A stretch of 64,000 nt of DNA from Angelakisella massiliensis (GTDB lineage: Bacteria > Bacillota > Clostridia > Oscillospirales > Ruminococcaceae). Each line of letters opens with the position of its first letter. The first letter of the stretch is position 1. Below the pieces are notes generated by a model. It searched no databases. It was not told where the DNA came from and was given only the letters and a program-made list of their open reading frames with translations. The stretch is from contig NZ_LT629944.1 of the NCBI RefSeq assembly GCF_900104675.1, forward strand, positions 434,001 through 498,000, written 5' to 3'. Positions 44,574-54,015 of the stretch are shown in pieces. The position numbers were made by a program, and so were the translations under genes.

Positions 44574-44708
44574 GGAATTTTCTCCTTTCGGGATCAACAA
44601 AAATTCTCCCATGGTCTCAACACACTTTTGGTATTTGAAAAAGACTTTTCCTGTTTTTACGATTTTAAATTCGAGTTGCTCTTTCAAATCGTCTTTTGCC
44701 AAACTGGA

Positions 44709-44756
44709 GGGCGGCGGTTTATCCGCTGTCCCCTTTGGCCGCCCTTGGGCGGCCAA
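44709..44756. repeat. GC-rich double hairpin heading repeat pair A/B
   Basis: GGGCGGCGG-TTTAT-CCGCTG(T)CCC with one bulge, then TTGGCCGCCC/GGGCGGCCAA, a perfect 10-bp stem with a 2-nt loop. It closely matches the double hairpin at 57801-57847 that heads the other repeat pair, including the TTTAT loop. Confidence 0.8.
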
Positions 44757-44765
44757 TCCTGCATC

Positions 44766-44981
44766 AAAGCAGCGAGTGGATTGTCCGGCTTTACCCGGAC
44801 AACCGGCGAGCGGGCGGTTTTTCCCATACCGGGATAGGAACAGGGACCATCCCTCCATCCGTTCCCCTTAACACTAAAAGATACCAACCAAAACAGCGGC
44901 AGGCACTTTTCCAGACTAACCCACTCGCTATTGCCTCAACGATGGGATTCCAAAGGGACGAGTCCCTTTGGGCGTAACCCC
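44766..44981 (+). repeat. Structured ~216-bp repeat, unit A
   Basis: First of four closely similar units (others at 45048, 57859, 58130). It begins AAAGCAGCGAGTGG and ends GGGCGTAACCCC. Stems are TTGTCCGG-CTTTAC-CCGGACAA (44781-44802) and CCAAAGGGA-CGAG-TCCCTTTGG (44950-44971). A long-range stem joins AGCGAGTGG (44771-44779) with CCACTCGCT (44921-44929). A variable hairpin lies between about 44812 and 44850. The strand is assigned by convention only. Confidence 0.88.
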
Positions 44982-45047
44982 CGTATCCAAAGGCAAAAAC
45001 TTTCGTTCAGCACCACTCCGGAAAGAACATCAATCTCAGTTTTCCAG

Positions 45048-45263
45048 AAAGCAGCGAGTGGATTGTCCGGCTTTACCCGGGCAACCGGCGAGCGGGCGAT
45101 TTTGCCTCTGGCGATACAGGAGCAGGATCCATCCCTCCAACCGTTCCCCTTAACACTAAAAGGTACCAGCCAAAACAGCGGCAGGCACTACCTCTGACTA
45201 ACCCACTCGCTGCTGCCTCAACAGTGGGATTCCAAAGGGACGAGTCCCTTTGGGCGTAACCCC
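45048..45263 (+). repeat. Structured ~216-bp repeat, unit B
   Basis: Second unit of the first pair, 66 bp after unit A. Same ends, same terminal hairpin CCAAAGGGA/TCCCTTTGG, and the same long-range pairing AGCGAGTGG/CCACTCGCT. In the first hairpin one pair changes from A-T to G-T (CCGGGCAA against TTGTCCGG), which keeps the stem as a wobble. Confidence 0.88.
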
Positions 45264-45333
45264 TGGCACAAACTTCCGCCCAACTCTCGGCCCCCAAAAA
45301 GGCAGAACCATCTTCCCGGCTACCTCTCACCGC

Positions 45334-47394
45334 TCATTTCAGTTCCCGGTAATAAAGTCCCCCGGTACGTTTTCCGTCAAAGGATATCCCCTGCTGCCAA
45401 AGGCGGAATACCTTGGCGCACCGAACTGGGTCCTCGGTGGTAAAGCGGAGCACCACATGGGACATTCCCCGCAGGTCACTCTGCTTGTCTCCCAGATAAA
45501 GGGGCACCATATTGAGCAGCTGGGAATATTGCTTGTGATGACACAGAAGAGGAAAATCATTTCCCAGGCGGTCGGTGACCACTGTTCTGCCGCTGCAGCC
45601 GCCGCAGCCTTTGGGCCCTTTGGCAGGACAGCTGCGGAAAATCATCAGAGGCAGATTACCATAACCAATCATCCCTGCAGGCATTACCTGAGACAGCTTC
45701 CGGGCTGCTTTCAGATTCAGCTCAAAGGAGAGGATCGCTTCCTCCACCCCAAGGGCCTTGTAAGCTTCCAGGGCATCCCGGTTGAGTATGTTGAGGGAAT
45801 AGTCCCCCACCAGCCGGAGCCCTGCCTCTCTGCCCATATGGATGGCGGCCAGATTGCCCACCATCAGCGTGGCAAGGCCCTGCGCTTTCAGCCGGGGCAG
45901 CAGCTCTTTGAGGCGTTGCTCCGCTTTTTGGAAGGCAGCCACCGGCAGCTCTCCCACCAGCTTCTCTCCCAAACGGGTCATCAGCTCCGGGTGCTGTTCC
46001 AGTTCCTCCACCGGCAGGATGATCCGCCGGGCCTGGGATTCCATCTCCGGGGACAGCTGCTCTACCTGTTCCAGCCGCACCCAAAGGGCCGGTTTCCCAT
46101 CCCCCACCGGGGAAAGTACAGCCTGAGGCTCCGGCTCCCGGACAGAATGAGGGCGGGGAGCCTCCTCTTTGGCCAGCAGCTGCTCCAGGGCAGATGATCT
46201 CATGGCATTGAGGGCGGACACCGGCAGCATCAGCCCTTCCCCCAGACAGGTTTCCAATTCTCCCAGATAGTAAGGAGTACCCCCGCATTTTTCCATGCTC
46301 CGGCGCACCAGGGCCTCGTCGGTGGGGCGGGTGCGGGCCAACTGAGGCTCCGGTCCTTCCACCTGCACTTGTGTCCCCTGTTCACCGGTAACTGTCAAAC
46401 TGGCGGGGCGTCCTTCCTCCATTTCAAAGTGCATCTTCACCGGTACCAAAGGATTTTCTCCCCGGTAAAGGGCTGCCAGCTCCCCCAGCACCCCGGCGGC
46501 GGCGGTGACATCCTCCTTGCGCCGGATGCCGAACATGGACAGATCCCGCTTGCCGGTGAGATAGCCGTCGGTAAATCCGCTGCGGGAAAAGACCGCCTGA
46601 AGCCGCTCCAGCTCCGGGGTCTGTCCATCCAGCGCCTGACGGCAGGCAGTGACGGCAGCGGCCACATATTCCGGCCGTTTCATCCGCCCCTCAATTTTCA
46701 GGGAATCCACCCCCAGCTCCCGCAGCTGCTCTATGCGGCTGATGAGGCTCAAATCCTTCAGCGACAAGGCATACTCTCTTCCCCTCGCCTTGAAATTGAG
46801 CCGGCAGGGCTGGGCACACAGGCCACGGTTGCCGCTGCGCTCTCCGATCAGGGAGGACAGGTAACATTGGCCGGACATGGACATACACAGCGCGCCATGG
46901 ACAAAAACTTCCAGCTTCATATGGGTTGCCGCCCGGATGGCCCGGATCTCCTCCGCCGTCACCTCCCGGGCCAGCACCACCTGAGAAAATCCCATCTCCT
47001 CCAGCTGCCGCACCCCTTCCACGCTGTGGGTGGACAGCTGGGTGGAAGCGTGAAGGGCCAGCTGGGGGCAGATCTGCTGCACCAGTTCCGCCGCGCCCAG
47101 GTCCTGGACCAGCACCGCGTCGGCGCCGCTGTGGGCGATGGCTTTGATCTCCTCTATGATCGCTTCCCGCTCGCTGTCCAGAAACAGCGTATTGAGGGTA
47201 ACATGGACCGCCACTCCCCGGGCATGACAATAAGACACCGCCTCCTCCAGGGACTGTTCCCCGAAATTTTCGGCGTTGCGCCGGGCGTTGAAGCCCTTGC
47301 CTCCCAGATAAACCGCTGTCGCGCCGCTGCGTACCGCGGCCAGCAGTTGTTCCCGTCCCCCCACAGGGGCCAGTAGTTCCATCTTACGTTCCAT
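45334..47394 (-). CDS. U32 family peptidase-like protein (RlhA-type, with DUF3656)
   Basis: 686-residue protein. The N-terminal ~300 residues are a U32 domain with ELLAPVGGREQLLAAVRSGATAVYLGGKGFNAR, EVFVHGALCMSMSGQCYLSSLIGERSGNRGLCAQPCR (the Cys-rich U32 signature) and LKIEGRMKRPEYV; a DUF3656-type C-terminal half follows. Proteins of this build (RlhA, TrhP) take part in tRNA or rRNA hydroxylation rather than proteolysis; 23S rRNA is a possible target. Start ATG 47394 has GGGAGGAG upstream. It lies 73 bp after zapA and its terminator. Confidence 0.9.
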   Translation of the reverse strand: MERKMELLAPVGGREQLLAAVRSGATAVYLGGKGFNARRNAENFGEQSLEEAVSYCHARGVAVHVTLNTLFLDSEREAIIEEIKAIAHSGADAVLVQDLGAAELVQQICPQLALHASTQLSTHSVEGVRQLEEMGFSQVVLAREVTAEEIRAIRAATHMKLEVFVHGALCMSMSGQCYLSSLIGERSGNRGLCAQPCRLNFKARGREYALSLKDLSLISRIEQLRELGVDSLKIEGRMKRPEYVAAAVTACRQALDGQTPELERLQAVFSRSGFTDGYLTGKRDLSMFGIRRKEDVTAAAGVLGELAALYRGENPLVPVKMHFEMEEGRPASLTVTGEQGTQVQVEGPEPQLARTRPTDEALVRRSMEKCGGTPYYLGELETCLGEGLMLPVSALNAMRSSALEQLLAKEEAPRPHSVREPEPQAVLSPVGDGKPALWVRLEQVEQLSPEMESQARRIILPVEELEQHPELMTRLGEKLVGELPVAAFQKAEQRLKELLPRLKAQGLATLMVGNLAAIHMGREAGLRLVGDYSLNILNRDALEAYKALGVEEAILSFELNLKAARKLSQVMPAGMIGYGNLPLMIFRSCPAKGPKGCGGCSGRTVVTDRLGNDFPLLCHHKQYSQLLNMVPLYLGDKQSDLRGMSHVVLRFTTEDPVRCAKVFRLWQQGISFDGKRTGGLYYRELK

Positions 47395-47416
47395 ATGCTC
47401 CTCCCTCAAAGGCGGC

Positions 47417-47451
47417 AAAAAAACAGGAGCGGAAAGCCTGTCCCGCCCCTG
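47417..47451 (-). terminator. Terminator after zapA
   Basis: On the minus strand CAGGGGCGG and CCGCTCCTG form a 9-bp stem with one G-U pair and a 10-nt loop, followed by seven T. It lies between the zapA stop and the U32 start. Confidence 0.8.
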
Positions 47452-47467
47452 GGTGTGCTCATGCTGT

Positions 47468-47812
47468 TTATTTTCTGACCTGTCCCCGGGCCATATCCAG
47501 TTCCCTTTTCAGCCGTTCCACCTCCCGGCGGGCCTCCTCCAGTTCAATACGGGCCCGGGCGGCGTCCTCCAGATACTGGCTCAGCTGATCCCGCATCCGA
47601 TCAGTGGCTTCTTCCCCGGCGTCCAGCTGATCCAGCAGGTTCAGGGCAATAATGACCAGGGCATCCACAGAGGAAAGATTCCTTTTGGAATCCATGATCT
47701 CGGTGAGATCATCCTCCAGCTGCCGCTCGATCCGCCGGATACGCTCCTCCTCGCTGTCGGTGGTGATGGTATAGGTGTTTCCAAGGATGCTGACCTTGAT
47801 ACGGTTTGCCAC
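47468..47812 (-). CDS. zapA: Cell-division protein ZapA
   Basis: 114-residue FtsZ-ring-associated protein. The globular N-terminus NRIKVSILGNTYTITTDSEEERIRRIERQLEDDL and the motif SVDALVIIALNLLDQL are typical. The C-terminal ~40 residues form a coiled coil (RARIELEEARREVERLKRELD). It cross-links FtsZ filaments. The start is GTG 47812, with GGGAG upstream. A divergent promoter region separates it from glgP. Confidence 0.93.
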   Translation of the reverse strand: MANRIKVSILGNTYTITTDSEEERIRRIERQLEDDLTEIMDSKRNLSSVDALVIIALNLLDQLDAGEEATDRMRDQLSQYLEDAARARIELEEARREVERLKRELDMARGQVRK

Positions 47813-48178
47813 AGTTTACACTCCCTTTTATTTCCATGGGTCCCTTTTATCAAAAAACGAGCCGGAACCCTTCTTTTCTCTTCTCTACGGGCAAAAAACC
47901 ACGTACTTACATATTATATAGGAAAAAGCGCCTGGAAAAAAGGGCTTTTCAAGATTTTTATCCGCTTTCTTCCTGGTAAACATTGAAGATTCCAGCTTTT
48001 TACGGTATAATAAGGGCGTTAGGGCCTGGAAAACACTGTGTTTTTTCCTGTATATTGATTCTTTTTGCCCTTCTCTGTTCTCCCGTACCGGGGATTTTTC
48101 TTTCTTCTTTTTCCAGTCATTCGGATACGGGAGTGCAAAATCTTTGCCGTTTTCCACGGCAGAATGGAGTTTCCCACT
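47813..48178. other. 366-bp divergent gap between zapA and glgP
   Basis: Contains the glgP promoter (47983-48011) and a minus-strand TATAAT (47918-47913) that could serve zapA, though its -35 region is only TTTTTC-like. The ~165-nt glgP leader has no recognisable riboswitch. Confidence 0.5.
47983..48011 (+). promoter_or_regulatory. glgP promoter
   Basis: TTGAAG (47983-47988) and TATAAT (48006-48011) with a 17-bp spacer, giving a leader of about 160 nt before glgP. Confidence 0.75.
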
Positions 48179-50590
48179 ATGAACAAACCTGTCAATATTT
48201 CCGTGGATCAGATTCGTCAGGCCATCTGTGACAAGCTGACCGGCGAAATGTCCACCAACCCTACCAGCGCCTCCAACGAGCAGTTCTACAAGGCCTCCGC
48301 CCTGGTGGTGCGGGACCTGATGGAGGAGCGCCGGAAAGCTTTTATCGCCCACTGCAACGCCAAGGGACAAAAGCAGGTGTACTACCTGTCCATGGAGTTT
48401 CTCATGGGCAAAAGCCTGAAAAATTCCCTGTATAACCTGGGGCTTCAGGATAAGTTCGCCCAGGCTCTGGCCCAGTGTGATATCAAGCTGGAAAATCTGT
48501 ATAAATGTGAGCCGGACCCCGGTCTGGGCAACGGCGGTCTGGGCCGTCTGGCCGCCTGCTATCTGGACGGTCTTGCCACCGACGGATATCTTGCCACCGG
48601 CTACAGCATCCTGTATGAATATGGTATGTTCAAACAGCGCATCTCCGATGGCTGGCAGAGCGAGCTGCCGGACTACTGGCTTCCCGGCGGAGAGGTCTGG
48701 CTGGAGGCGGTTCCGGAGCATACGGTGGAAGTACGCTTCGGCGGCACCGTCACCGAGCGCTGGGACAACGGCCATCATATGTCCCAGCACACCGGATACA
48801 GCACCGTTCTGGCTGTGCCTTACAATATGTATGTTTCCGGCTATGACACCCAGGCGGTGAGCCTGCTGCGTCTGTGGCAGGCCAAGAGCCCCGGCATCGA
48901 TATGGACCTGTTCAATAAAGGCGACTATCTGGGAGCTTTCGGCAAAAATTCCTATTCCGAGGTCATCAGCAAGGTGCTCTACCCCAACGACAACCACGAC
49001 GAGGGCAAGATGCTCCGTCTGCGTCAGCAGTATTTCCTGGTCTGCGCCGCGGTAGGAGACATTTTCCGCCGCCATATGTCTGTTTACGGCACCATTGACA
49101 ATTTTGCGGAAAAGAACGCCATCCATATCAACGACACCCATCCCACCCTGGCTATCCCCGAGCTGATGCGGGTGCTGCTGGATGAGTGCGGCTACAGCTG
49201 GGATCAGTGCTGGGATATCGTCAAGCGCACCTTTGCCTACACCAACCACACTGTCATGTCCGAGGCTCTGGAGCAGTGGGACATCGGCCAGATGGAATCC
49301 CTCCTGCCCCGGATCTATCAGATCATCTGCGAGATCAACCGCCGCTTCTGCATTGAGCTGCGGGAGCGGTACCACAAGAGCGAGGAAGAAATCCGCCGCA
49401 TGGCCATCATCTGCGACGGCAAGGTGCGGATGGCTTATCTCTGCGTGGTGGGCAGCCACAGTGTCAACGGTGTTTCCAAGCTGCATTCGGAGATCATCAA
49501 GGATGATGTATTCCACGACTTCTATACCGTGCAGCCTGCCAAGTTTACCAATGTCACCAACGGCATCGCTTCCCGCCGGTGGCTGATGCAGTCCAATCCT
49601 CTGCTGAACAAATTCATCGTAGATCATATCGGAGACGGCTTCCTCCATGACTTCTCTCAGCTTTCCCGCCTCAAAGAGCTGGAAAACAATGATGAGGTCC
49701 TGCGGGAGCTGGGGGATATCAAATACCGCAACAAGCTCAACTTTGCCTGTTATCTCAACGATGAGCGGGGTGTGGTGGTCAATCCCCACTCCATCTTCGA
49801 CGTTCAGGTGAAGCGTCTCCATGAGTATAAGCGGCAGCATCTCAACGCCCTGCACATTGCGCTGGAATATCTGTGGATCAAGGATCATCCCAATGAGGAT
49901 TTCGTTCCCAAAACCTATATTTTCGGCGCCAAGGCTGCCCCCGGCTACTATCTGGCAAAGCAGATCATCAAGTTTATCTGCGATCTGGCCGCTCTCATTG
50001 AGGCTGATCCCCAAGCCAGGGATAAGCTGAAGATCGTATTCCTGGAGGAGTACAATGTCTCCATGTCCGAACGGCTGATGCCCGCCAGCGAGATTTCCGA
50101 GCAGATCTCCCTGGCTGGTACCGAAGCCAGCGGCACCGGCAACATGAAGCTGATGCTCAACGGCGCGGTCACATTGGGCACCCTGGACGGCGCTAATATC
50201 GAAATCGGCCAGCAGGCGGGAGAGGAAAACATTCTCATCTTCGGCATGAAGGCCCACGAGGTGGAGAACCTGAAACGCCAGGGATACAATCCTCAGAACT
50301 TCATTAACGGCAATGAGGATCTGCGCCGTGTGGTGAACTTCCTCAACTCCCGGCCGGATCTGGCCTCCTTTGGAGAGATTGCCCGTTATATCGCCCACAA
50401 TGACCGTTATATGGCCATGGCGGATTTCGCCAGCTATTGCGACGTTCAGCGCAACGCTTCCCGCATCTACAGCCAGGAGCCTCTCCGTTGGCAGCGGATG
50501 AGCCTGCGGAATATCGCAGGGTCCGGTATCTTCTGCGCCGACCGTTCCATCGAGGATTACGCCCGGGAGATCTGGCATCTGAACAAGTGA
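48179..50590 (+). CDS. glgP: Glycogen/starch phosphorylase
   Basis: 803-residue PLP enzyme that releases glucose 1-phosphate from alpha-1,4-glucan ends. Family segments: YYLSMEFLMGKSLKNSLYNLG, GLGNGGLGRLAACYLDGLAT, HINDTHPTLAIPELMR, FDVQVKRLHEYKRQHLNAL, and the PLP-lysine region EASGTGNMKLMLNGAVTLGTLDGANIEI. Start ATG 48179 has GGAG upstream. The length is usual for the family. With the amylase that follows, it forms a glucan-using pair; no glgA, glgB or glgC lies nearby. Confidence 0.97.
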   Translation: MNKPVNISVDQIRQAICDKLTGEMSTNPTSASNEQFYKASALVVRDLMEERRKAFIAHCNAKGQKQVYYLSMEFLMGKSLKNSLYNLGLQDKFAQALAQCDIKLENLYKCEPDPGLGNGGLGRLAACYLDGLATDGYLATGYSILYEYGMFKQRISDGWQSELPDYWLPGGEVWLEAVPEHTVEVRFGGTVTERWDNGHHMSQHTGYSTVLAVPYNMYVSGYDTQAVSLLRLWQAKSPGIDMDLFNKGDYLGAFGKNSYSEVISKVLYPNDNHDEGKMLRLRQQYFLVCAAVGDIFRRHMSVYGTIDNFAEKNAIHINDTHPTLAIPELMRVLLDECGYSWDQCWDIVKRTFAYTNHTVMSEALEQWDIGQMESLLPRIYQIICEINRRFCIELRERYHKSEEEIRRMAIICDGKVRMAYLCVVGSHSVNGVSKLHSEIIKDDVFHDFYTVQPAKFTNVTNGIASRRWLMQSNPLLNKFIVDHIGDGFLHDFSQLSRLKELENNDEVLRELGDIKYRNKLNFACYLNDERGVVVNPHSIFDVQVKRLHEYKRQHLNALHIALEYLWIKDHPNEDFVPKTYIFGAKAAPGYYLAKQIIKFICDLAALIEADPQARDKLKIVFLEEYNVSMSERLMPASEISEQISLAGTEASGTGNMKLMLNGAVTLGTLDGANIEIGQQAGEENILIFGMKAHEVENLKRQGYNPQNFINGNEDLRRVVNFLNSRPDLASFGEIARYIAHNDRYMAMADFASYCDVQRNASRIYSQEPLRWQRMSLRNIAGSGIFCADRSIEDYAREIWHLNK

Positions 50591-50640
50591 TTTCCATGGT
50601 CTTTTCCCGACACAACAGCAACCCTTTCAACAGCACAGGA

Positions 50641-50667
50641 GGGCGGCTCATCAGCAGCCGCCCTTTT
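50641..50667 (+). terminator. Terminator after glgP
   Basis: GGGCGGCT (50641-50648) and AGCCGCCC (50656-50663) with a 7-nt loop, followed by TTTT. It lies 50 bp after the glgP stop. Confidence 0.8.
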
Positions 50668-50708
50668 CGGTATTCTGATTTATCATAACCGGAGAGGAAC
50701 CCTTCGCC

Positions 50709-52625
50709 ATGATCTTTTGCAGCAGAAACGAATTTCACAAATCCCCTTTCGGCGCCGTGCCTGCCGGCACCGCCGTTTCCTTCCGCCTCACCTTTCCACA
50801 CAATACCCCTGATCCCAAGGCGGTACTGGAGGTGTTCCAGGATGATGTTTTTGACGTCCCTGCCCTGGTAACCCCCTTTGTCTTTGAATCCAGAGCGGAA
50901 GGTTTTGACAGCTACATCTGCGAATTTACTCCTTCATCCCCCCAGCTGCTGTTTTACCGCTTTTCCATCCTTTCCGGTGGGAACCGCCGGATACTGGGGC
51001 GGGACGCCGGCGGAAGCGGCAGTTTTGAAAGCAAGGACCTGTGGCAGCTGACCGTTTATGACCCTGGTTTTCAAACGCCTCCTGAGCTGGCCGGAGCGGT
51101 ATTTTATCAGATTTTTCCAGATCGCTTCTGCAACAGCGGCAAGCCTAAGAAAAATGTTCCTTCCGACCGCATTCTTCACAAGGATTGGTATGAGGAACCT
51201 GTGAGCCGTCCCAATGCACAGGGAGAGTTTTTGTGCAACGACTACTTTGGAGGAGATCTGGAAGGAATCCGGCAAAAGCTTCCCTATCTGGCGGAGCTGG
51301 GGGTGGAGGTGCTGTATCTCAACCCCATTTTTGAGGCTCACTCCAATCATCGCTACAATACCGCCGACTACAGCCGGGTGGACCCTCTGCTGGGGGAAAA
51401 TGAGGATTTCCGGCAGCTGTGCGCCGATGCTGAAAAGCTGGGCATCCGGGTGATGCTGGACGGCGTGTTCAACCATACCGGAAGTGACAGCGTTTACTTC
51501 AACAAAGAGGGCCGCTACGGCCATACCGGCGCTTACCAGGACCCCAACAGCCCTTATCGCAGCTGGTTCAGCTGGGAGCAATATCCCACCCGTTATCAAA
51601 GCTGGTGGGGGTTTGAGACCCTCCCCAATGTCAACGAGGAGTGTGACTCTTACCGGGACTTCATTTGTGGGGAACAGGGGGTTTTGCGCAGTTGGCTGCG
51701 GGCTGGGGCCAAAGGTTTCCGGCTGGACGTGGCGGACGAATTGCCGGACAGCTTCATCCAGGATATCCGCAAAGCCGTCAAAGAGGAGGACCCCCATAAT
51801 CTGTTGTTGGGAGAGGTGTGGGAAGATGCCTCCAACAAGATCAGCTACGGCTGCCGCCGCCAGTATTTTCAGGGGCGGGAGCTGGACAGTGTGATGAATT
51901 ACCCCTGGCGCACCGCTATCCTCAACTTTATCCGCTATGGTGCGGGAGATGAGCTGCGGGAAGCCATCGAGACCATTCTGGAAAACTATCCCGCGCCGGT
52001 GATTCCGGTGCTGATGAACTGCCTGTCCACCCATGATGTCCCCCGGGCCATCACCGCTCTGGCCGCACCCCCTATGGATGGCCATGACCGGGAGTGGCAG
52101 CGGCAGCACAACACGCTGGACGCCAATACCTTCTACACCGGCCGGCAGATGCTTTTGCTGGCAGCCATGATCCAGTATACCCTCCCTGGCGCTCCCTGTC
52201 TGTATTATGGCGATGAAGCCGGGCTGGTGGGGTATGCGGACCCCTTTAACAGGGGAACCTATCCCTGGGGCCGGGAGGACGTGGGGCTGGTGGACTTTTT
52301 CCGGATTCTGGGCAGTCTCCATAAAAAATCTCCCACCCTGCGTACCGGCAGCTTTGAAGCGGTATCATTCGACCACCACAGCTGCACCTATCTGCGGCGG
52401 CTGGAGAATCACACGCTCCTTGTCTGTGTCAACCGCAGTCGGGAGGATCTGGAGATTCCCTACGACCCATGGCTGCTGCGGGACGCGGAACCTTTGCTGA
52501 CAGTGGGGGGAATGGAGGACTGCTTCTCCCTACATGGCCATTCCGCTATCCTGATGCGTCTGCCTGACGGAGAAAAAGCCGCAAAAAGCTTTTTCGTTAC
52601 CACAGGTCACCAATCAAAGGAGTAA
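50709..52625 (+). CDS. Glycoside hydrolase family 13 alpha-glucosidase/neopullulanase-like enzyme
   Basis: 638-residue enzyme. Residues about 1-120 form a beta-sandwich, CBM34-like domain. The GH13 barrel follows with AVFYQIFPDRFCN, region I DGVFNHTG, region II GFRLDVADE (nucleophile Asp), region III LLGEVWEDA (acid Glu) and region IV NCLSTHDVPR (Asp). No signal peptide is present, so it acts in the cytosol, probably on maltodextrins or cyclodextrins fed to GlgP. It starts at ATG 50709, with GGAGAGG upstream. Confidence 0.94.
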   Translation: MIFCSRNEFHKSPFGAVPAGTAVSFRLTFPHNTPDPKAVLEVFQDDVFDVPALVTPFVFESRAEGFDSYICEFTPSSPQLLFYRFSILSGGNRRILGRDAGGSGSFESKDLWQLTVYDPGFQTPPELAGAVFYQIFPDRFCNSGKPKKNVPSDRILHKDWYEEPVSRPNAQGEFLCNDYFGGDLEGIRQKLPYLAELGVEVLYLNPIFEAHSNHRYNTADYSRVDPLLGENEDFRQLCADAEKLGIRVMLDGVFNHTGSDSVYFNKEGRYGHTGAYQDPNSPYRSWFSWEQYPTRYQSWWGFETLPNVNEECDSYRDFICGEQGVLRSWLRAGAKGFRLDVADELPDSFIQDIRKAVKEEDPHNLLLGEVWEDASNKISYGCRRQYFQGRELDSVMNYPWRTAILNFIRYGAGDELREAIETILENYPAPVIPVLMNCLSTHDVPRAITALAAPPMDGHDREWQRQHNTLDANTFYTGRQMLLLAAMIQYTLPGAPCLYYGDEAGLVGYADPFNRGTYPWGREDVGLVDFFRILGSLHKKSPTLRTGSFEAVSFDHHSCTYLRRLENHTLLVCVNRSREDLEIPYDPWLLRDAEPLLTVGGMEDCFSLHGHSAILMRLPDGEKAAKSFFVTTGHQSKE

Positions 52626-52629
52626 CCTG

Positions 52630-53004
52630 ATGAAAAAAATGAGTAAAACCACCCTGGTCCTTTATGCTGTCATTGGCATTGCCGCCATTGCCTGCCTGGC
52701 GCTGCTGCTTCTCCCCAAAGAGCCTCCCGCTCCCTCTGAACAGCTGGTGGCAGTGCTGTGGGTGGATGGAGATGTCTTTGAGGAAATTCCTCTGGGCACC
52801 GCCGAGGACGGCACCTTTTCCATCCTGGACAGCACAGGGCACAACATCACCTTTGAAATCAAGGACCATGCCATCCGCTTTCTGGAATCGGATTGTCCTG
52901 ATCAGGTCTGTGTCAATACCGGCTTTGTCAGCCAGGATATGGACCTGGCCGCCTGTCTGCCCAATCAGACGGTGCTGTCGGTGGAGCTGCGGCAAAGCCC
53001 ATAA
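52630..53004 (+). CDS. NusG domain II-containing membrane-anchored protein
   Basis: 124-residue protein with a hydrophobic N-terminal anchor (about 7-28) and an extracytoplasmic NusG_II domain ending SDCPDQVCVNTGFVSQDMDLAACLPNQTVLSVEL, where the C-P-D-Q-x-C and A-C-L-P-N motifs are hallmarks. Such genes are common in clostridia, often near respiratory or thiamine-type genes; the function is unknown. AAAGGAG stands 7 nt before ATG. It follows the amylase by 4 bp. Confidence 0.88.
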   Translation: MKKMSKTTLVLYAVIGIAAIACLALLLLPKEPPAPSEQLVAVLWVDGDVFEEIPLGTAEDGTFSILDSTGHNITFEIKDHAIRFLESDCPDQVCVNTGFVSQDMDLAACLPNQTVLSVELRQSP

Positions 53005-53097
53005 GTCTCCGGCATGAAAGGCAGCAGTTTTCTCTGTATTTCCAATTTTTCTTTTCCGCTAAGGTATTTTATTCAAAGCAAAATTCCATAAAAAACA

Positions 53098-53143
53098 ACA
53101 GGACAATTCCCTTCATTTGAAAGGATTTGTCCTGTTTCCTTTT
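53098..53143. terminator. Bidirectional terminator between the NusG-II gene and gntR
   Basis: ACAGGACAA (53098-53106) pairs with TTGTCCTGT (53127-53135), and the interior TCCCTT/AAGGA adds pairs. The plus strand continues TTCCTTTT and the minus strand TGTTTTTTA, so it serves both convergent genes. Confidence 0.82.
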
Positions 53144-53217
53144 GCCCGGAAAAATATCATGCGCACAATTCTGTGACACCCAAAAAACTCACTGTTTTTA
53201 CAACCTTGATCAGCAGA

Positions 53218-53874
53218 TCACTGATCATCCTGTGTTTGGTGCAGAAGAAATTTTACGAGATTTTCTGTTCGATTGATATGTTCTGTGATCGCCTTTTCCA
53301 CCTGCCGCTCATCATGGTTGAGCAGCGCATCGATGATATACTGGTGTTCTTCAATATTTCTCCGAATATTTTGAGGGATATCCCGTGGATATACCGACGG
53401 CATGGAAAACCAAAGCTGCTGGAGCATCTGCTCCAGGCGAGGACTGTTGGCAAGGCGCCAGATTTCATAGTGAAATTCTTTGTTGAGGAAACGAAACTCC
53501 TCTTGTTTTGGCTCTCCCTCCAAACAACCTTTAATCTGTCGCTGGATACAGATAAGATTCTCATAGCTTCCGCCGTTGCGGCAGGCCTTTTTTCCTGCAA
53601 GGCACTCCAGCAAAACACGAATCTCCAGCTGTTCCTGCACACTCTCCACAGTGATCTCCTTGACCACTGCCCGCTTATTCTTTTTGATCTCGATCAGACC
53701 TGCATTTTCCAGTACCAGAAACGCCTCCCGCACCGGCATTCTGGAAACCCCCAGCTGCTCCGAGATTTTTTCCTGAATCAGTTCCTCTCCCGCATGAAAG
53801 GTTCCTTTATAAATGGCCTCCCGCAGTTTTTCTGTCACAAGTTCCTTGGCGGACATTCTGTTGATCGGTTCCAT
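53218..53874 (-). CDS. GntR-family regulator with FCD domain
   Basis: 218-residue regulator. The winged helix (about 8-70) reads ELVTEKLREAIYKGTFHAGEELIQEKISEQLGVSRMPVREAFLVLENAGLI. The all-helical FCD effector domain (about 85-210) carries the metal/acid ligand positions in NKEFHYEIWRLANSPRLEQML and EEHQYIIDALLNHDERQVEKAITEHI. FCD proteins usually sense carboxylates or sugar acids. It is divergent from the SLC13-enolase operon and probably controls it. AAAGGAGAG precedes ATG 53874. Confidence 0.93.
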   Translation of the reverse strand: MEPINRMSAKELVTEKLREAIYKGTFHAGEELIQEKISEQLGVSRMPVREAFLVLENAGLIEIKKNKRAVVKEITVESVQEQLEIRVLLECLAGKKACRNGGSYENLICIQRQIKGCLEGEPKQEEFRFLNKEFHYEIWRLANSPRLEQMLQQLWFSMPSVYPRDIPQNIRRNIEEHQYIIDALLNHDERQVEKAITEHINRTENLVKFLLHQTQDDQ

Positions 53875-54015
53875 TTCACGCTCTCCTTTGGTGATGAATC
53901 TTTTTTATTGTATCACGGCTTCTGTTTTTTCACAAGTTGAGGGAAATAAAATATCCAAATTTTCTCTTTCCGTTCCGTACAAAACGACAATTTTTGATAA
54001 ATTCGTTTTTTATCA

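Larger units (their letters stand above)
44574..45333. other. 760-bp non-coding gap holding the first repeat pair
   Basis: Between the U32 gene and dut, both on the minus strand. It holds the GC-rich double hairpin (44709-44756) and repeat units A (44766-44981) and B (45048-45263). The dut-proximal 44574-44700 is AT-rich and has no clear promoter. Confidence 0.7.

Noticed and set aside
44574-44858. Long N-terminal extension of dut reaching into repeat unit A
   Set aside because: The dUTPase family start and a good ribosome site are at ATG 44573. The upstream codons come from the repeat, and a similar open stretch occurs at 57951, where there is no dut.
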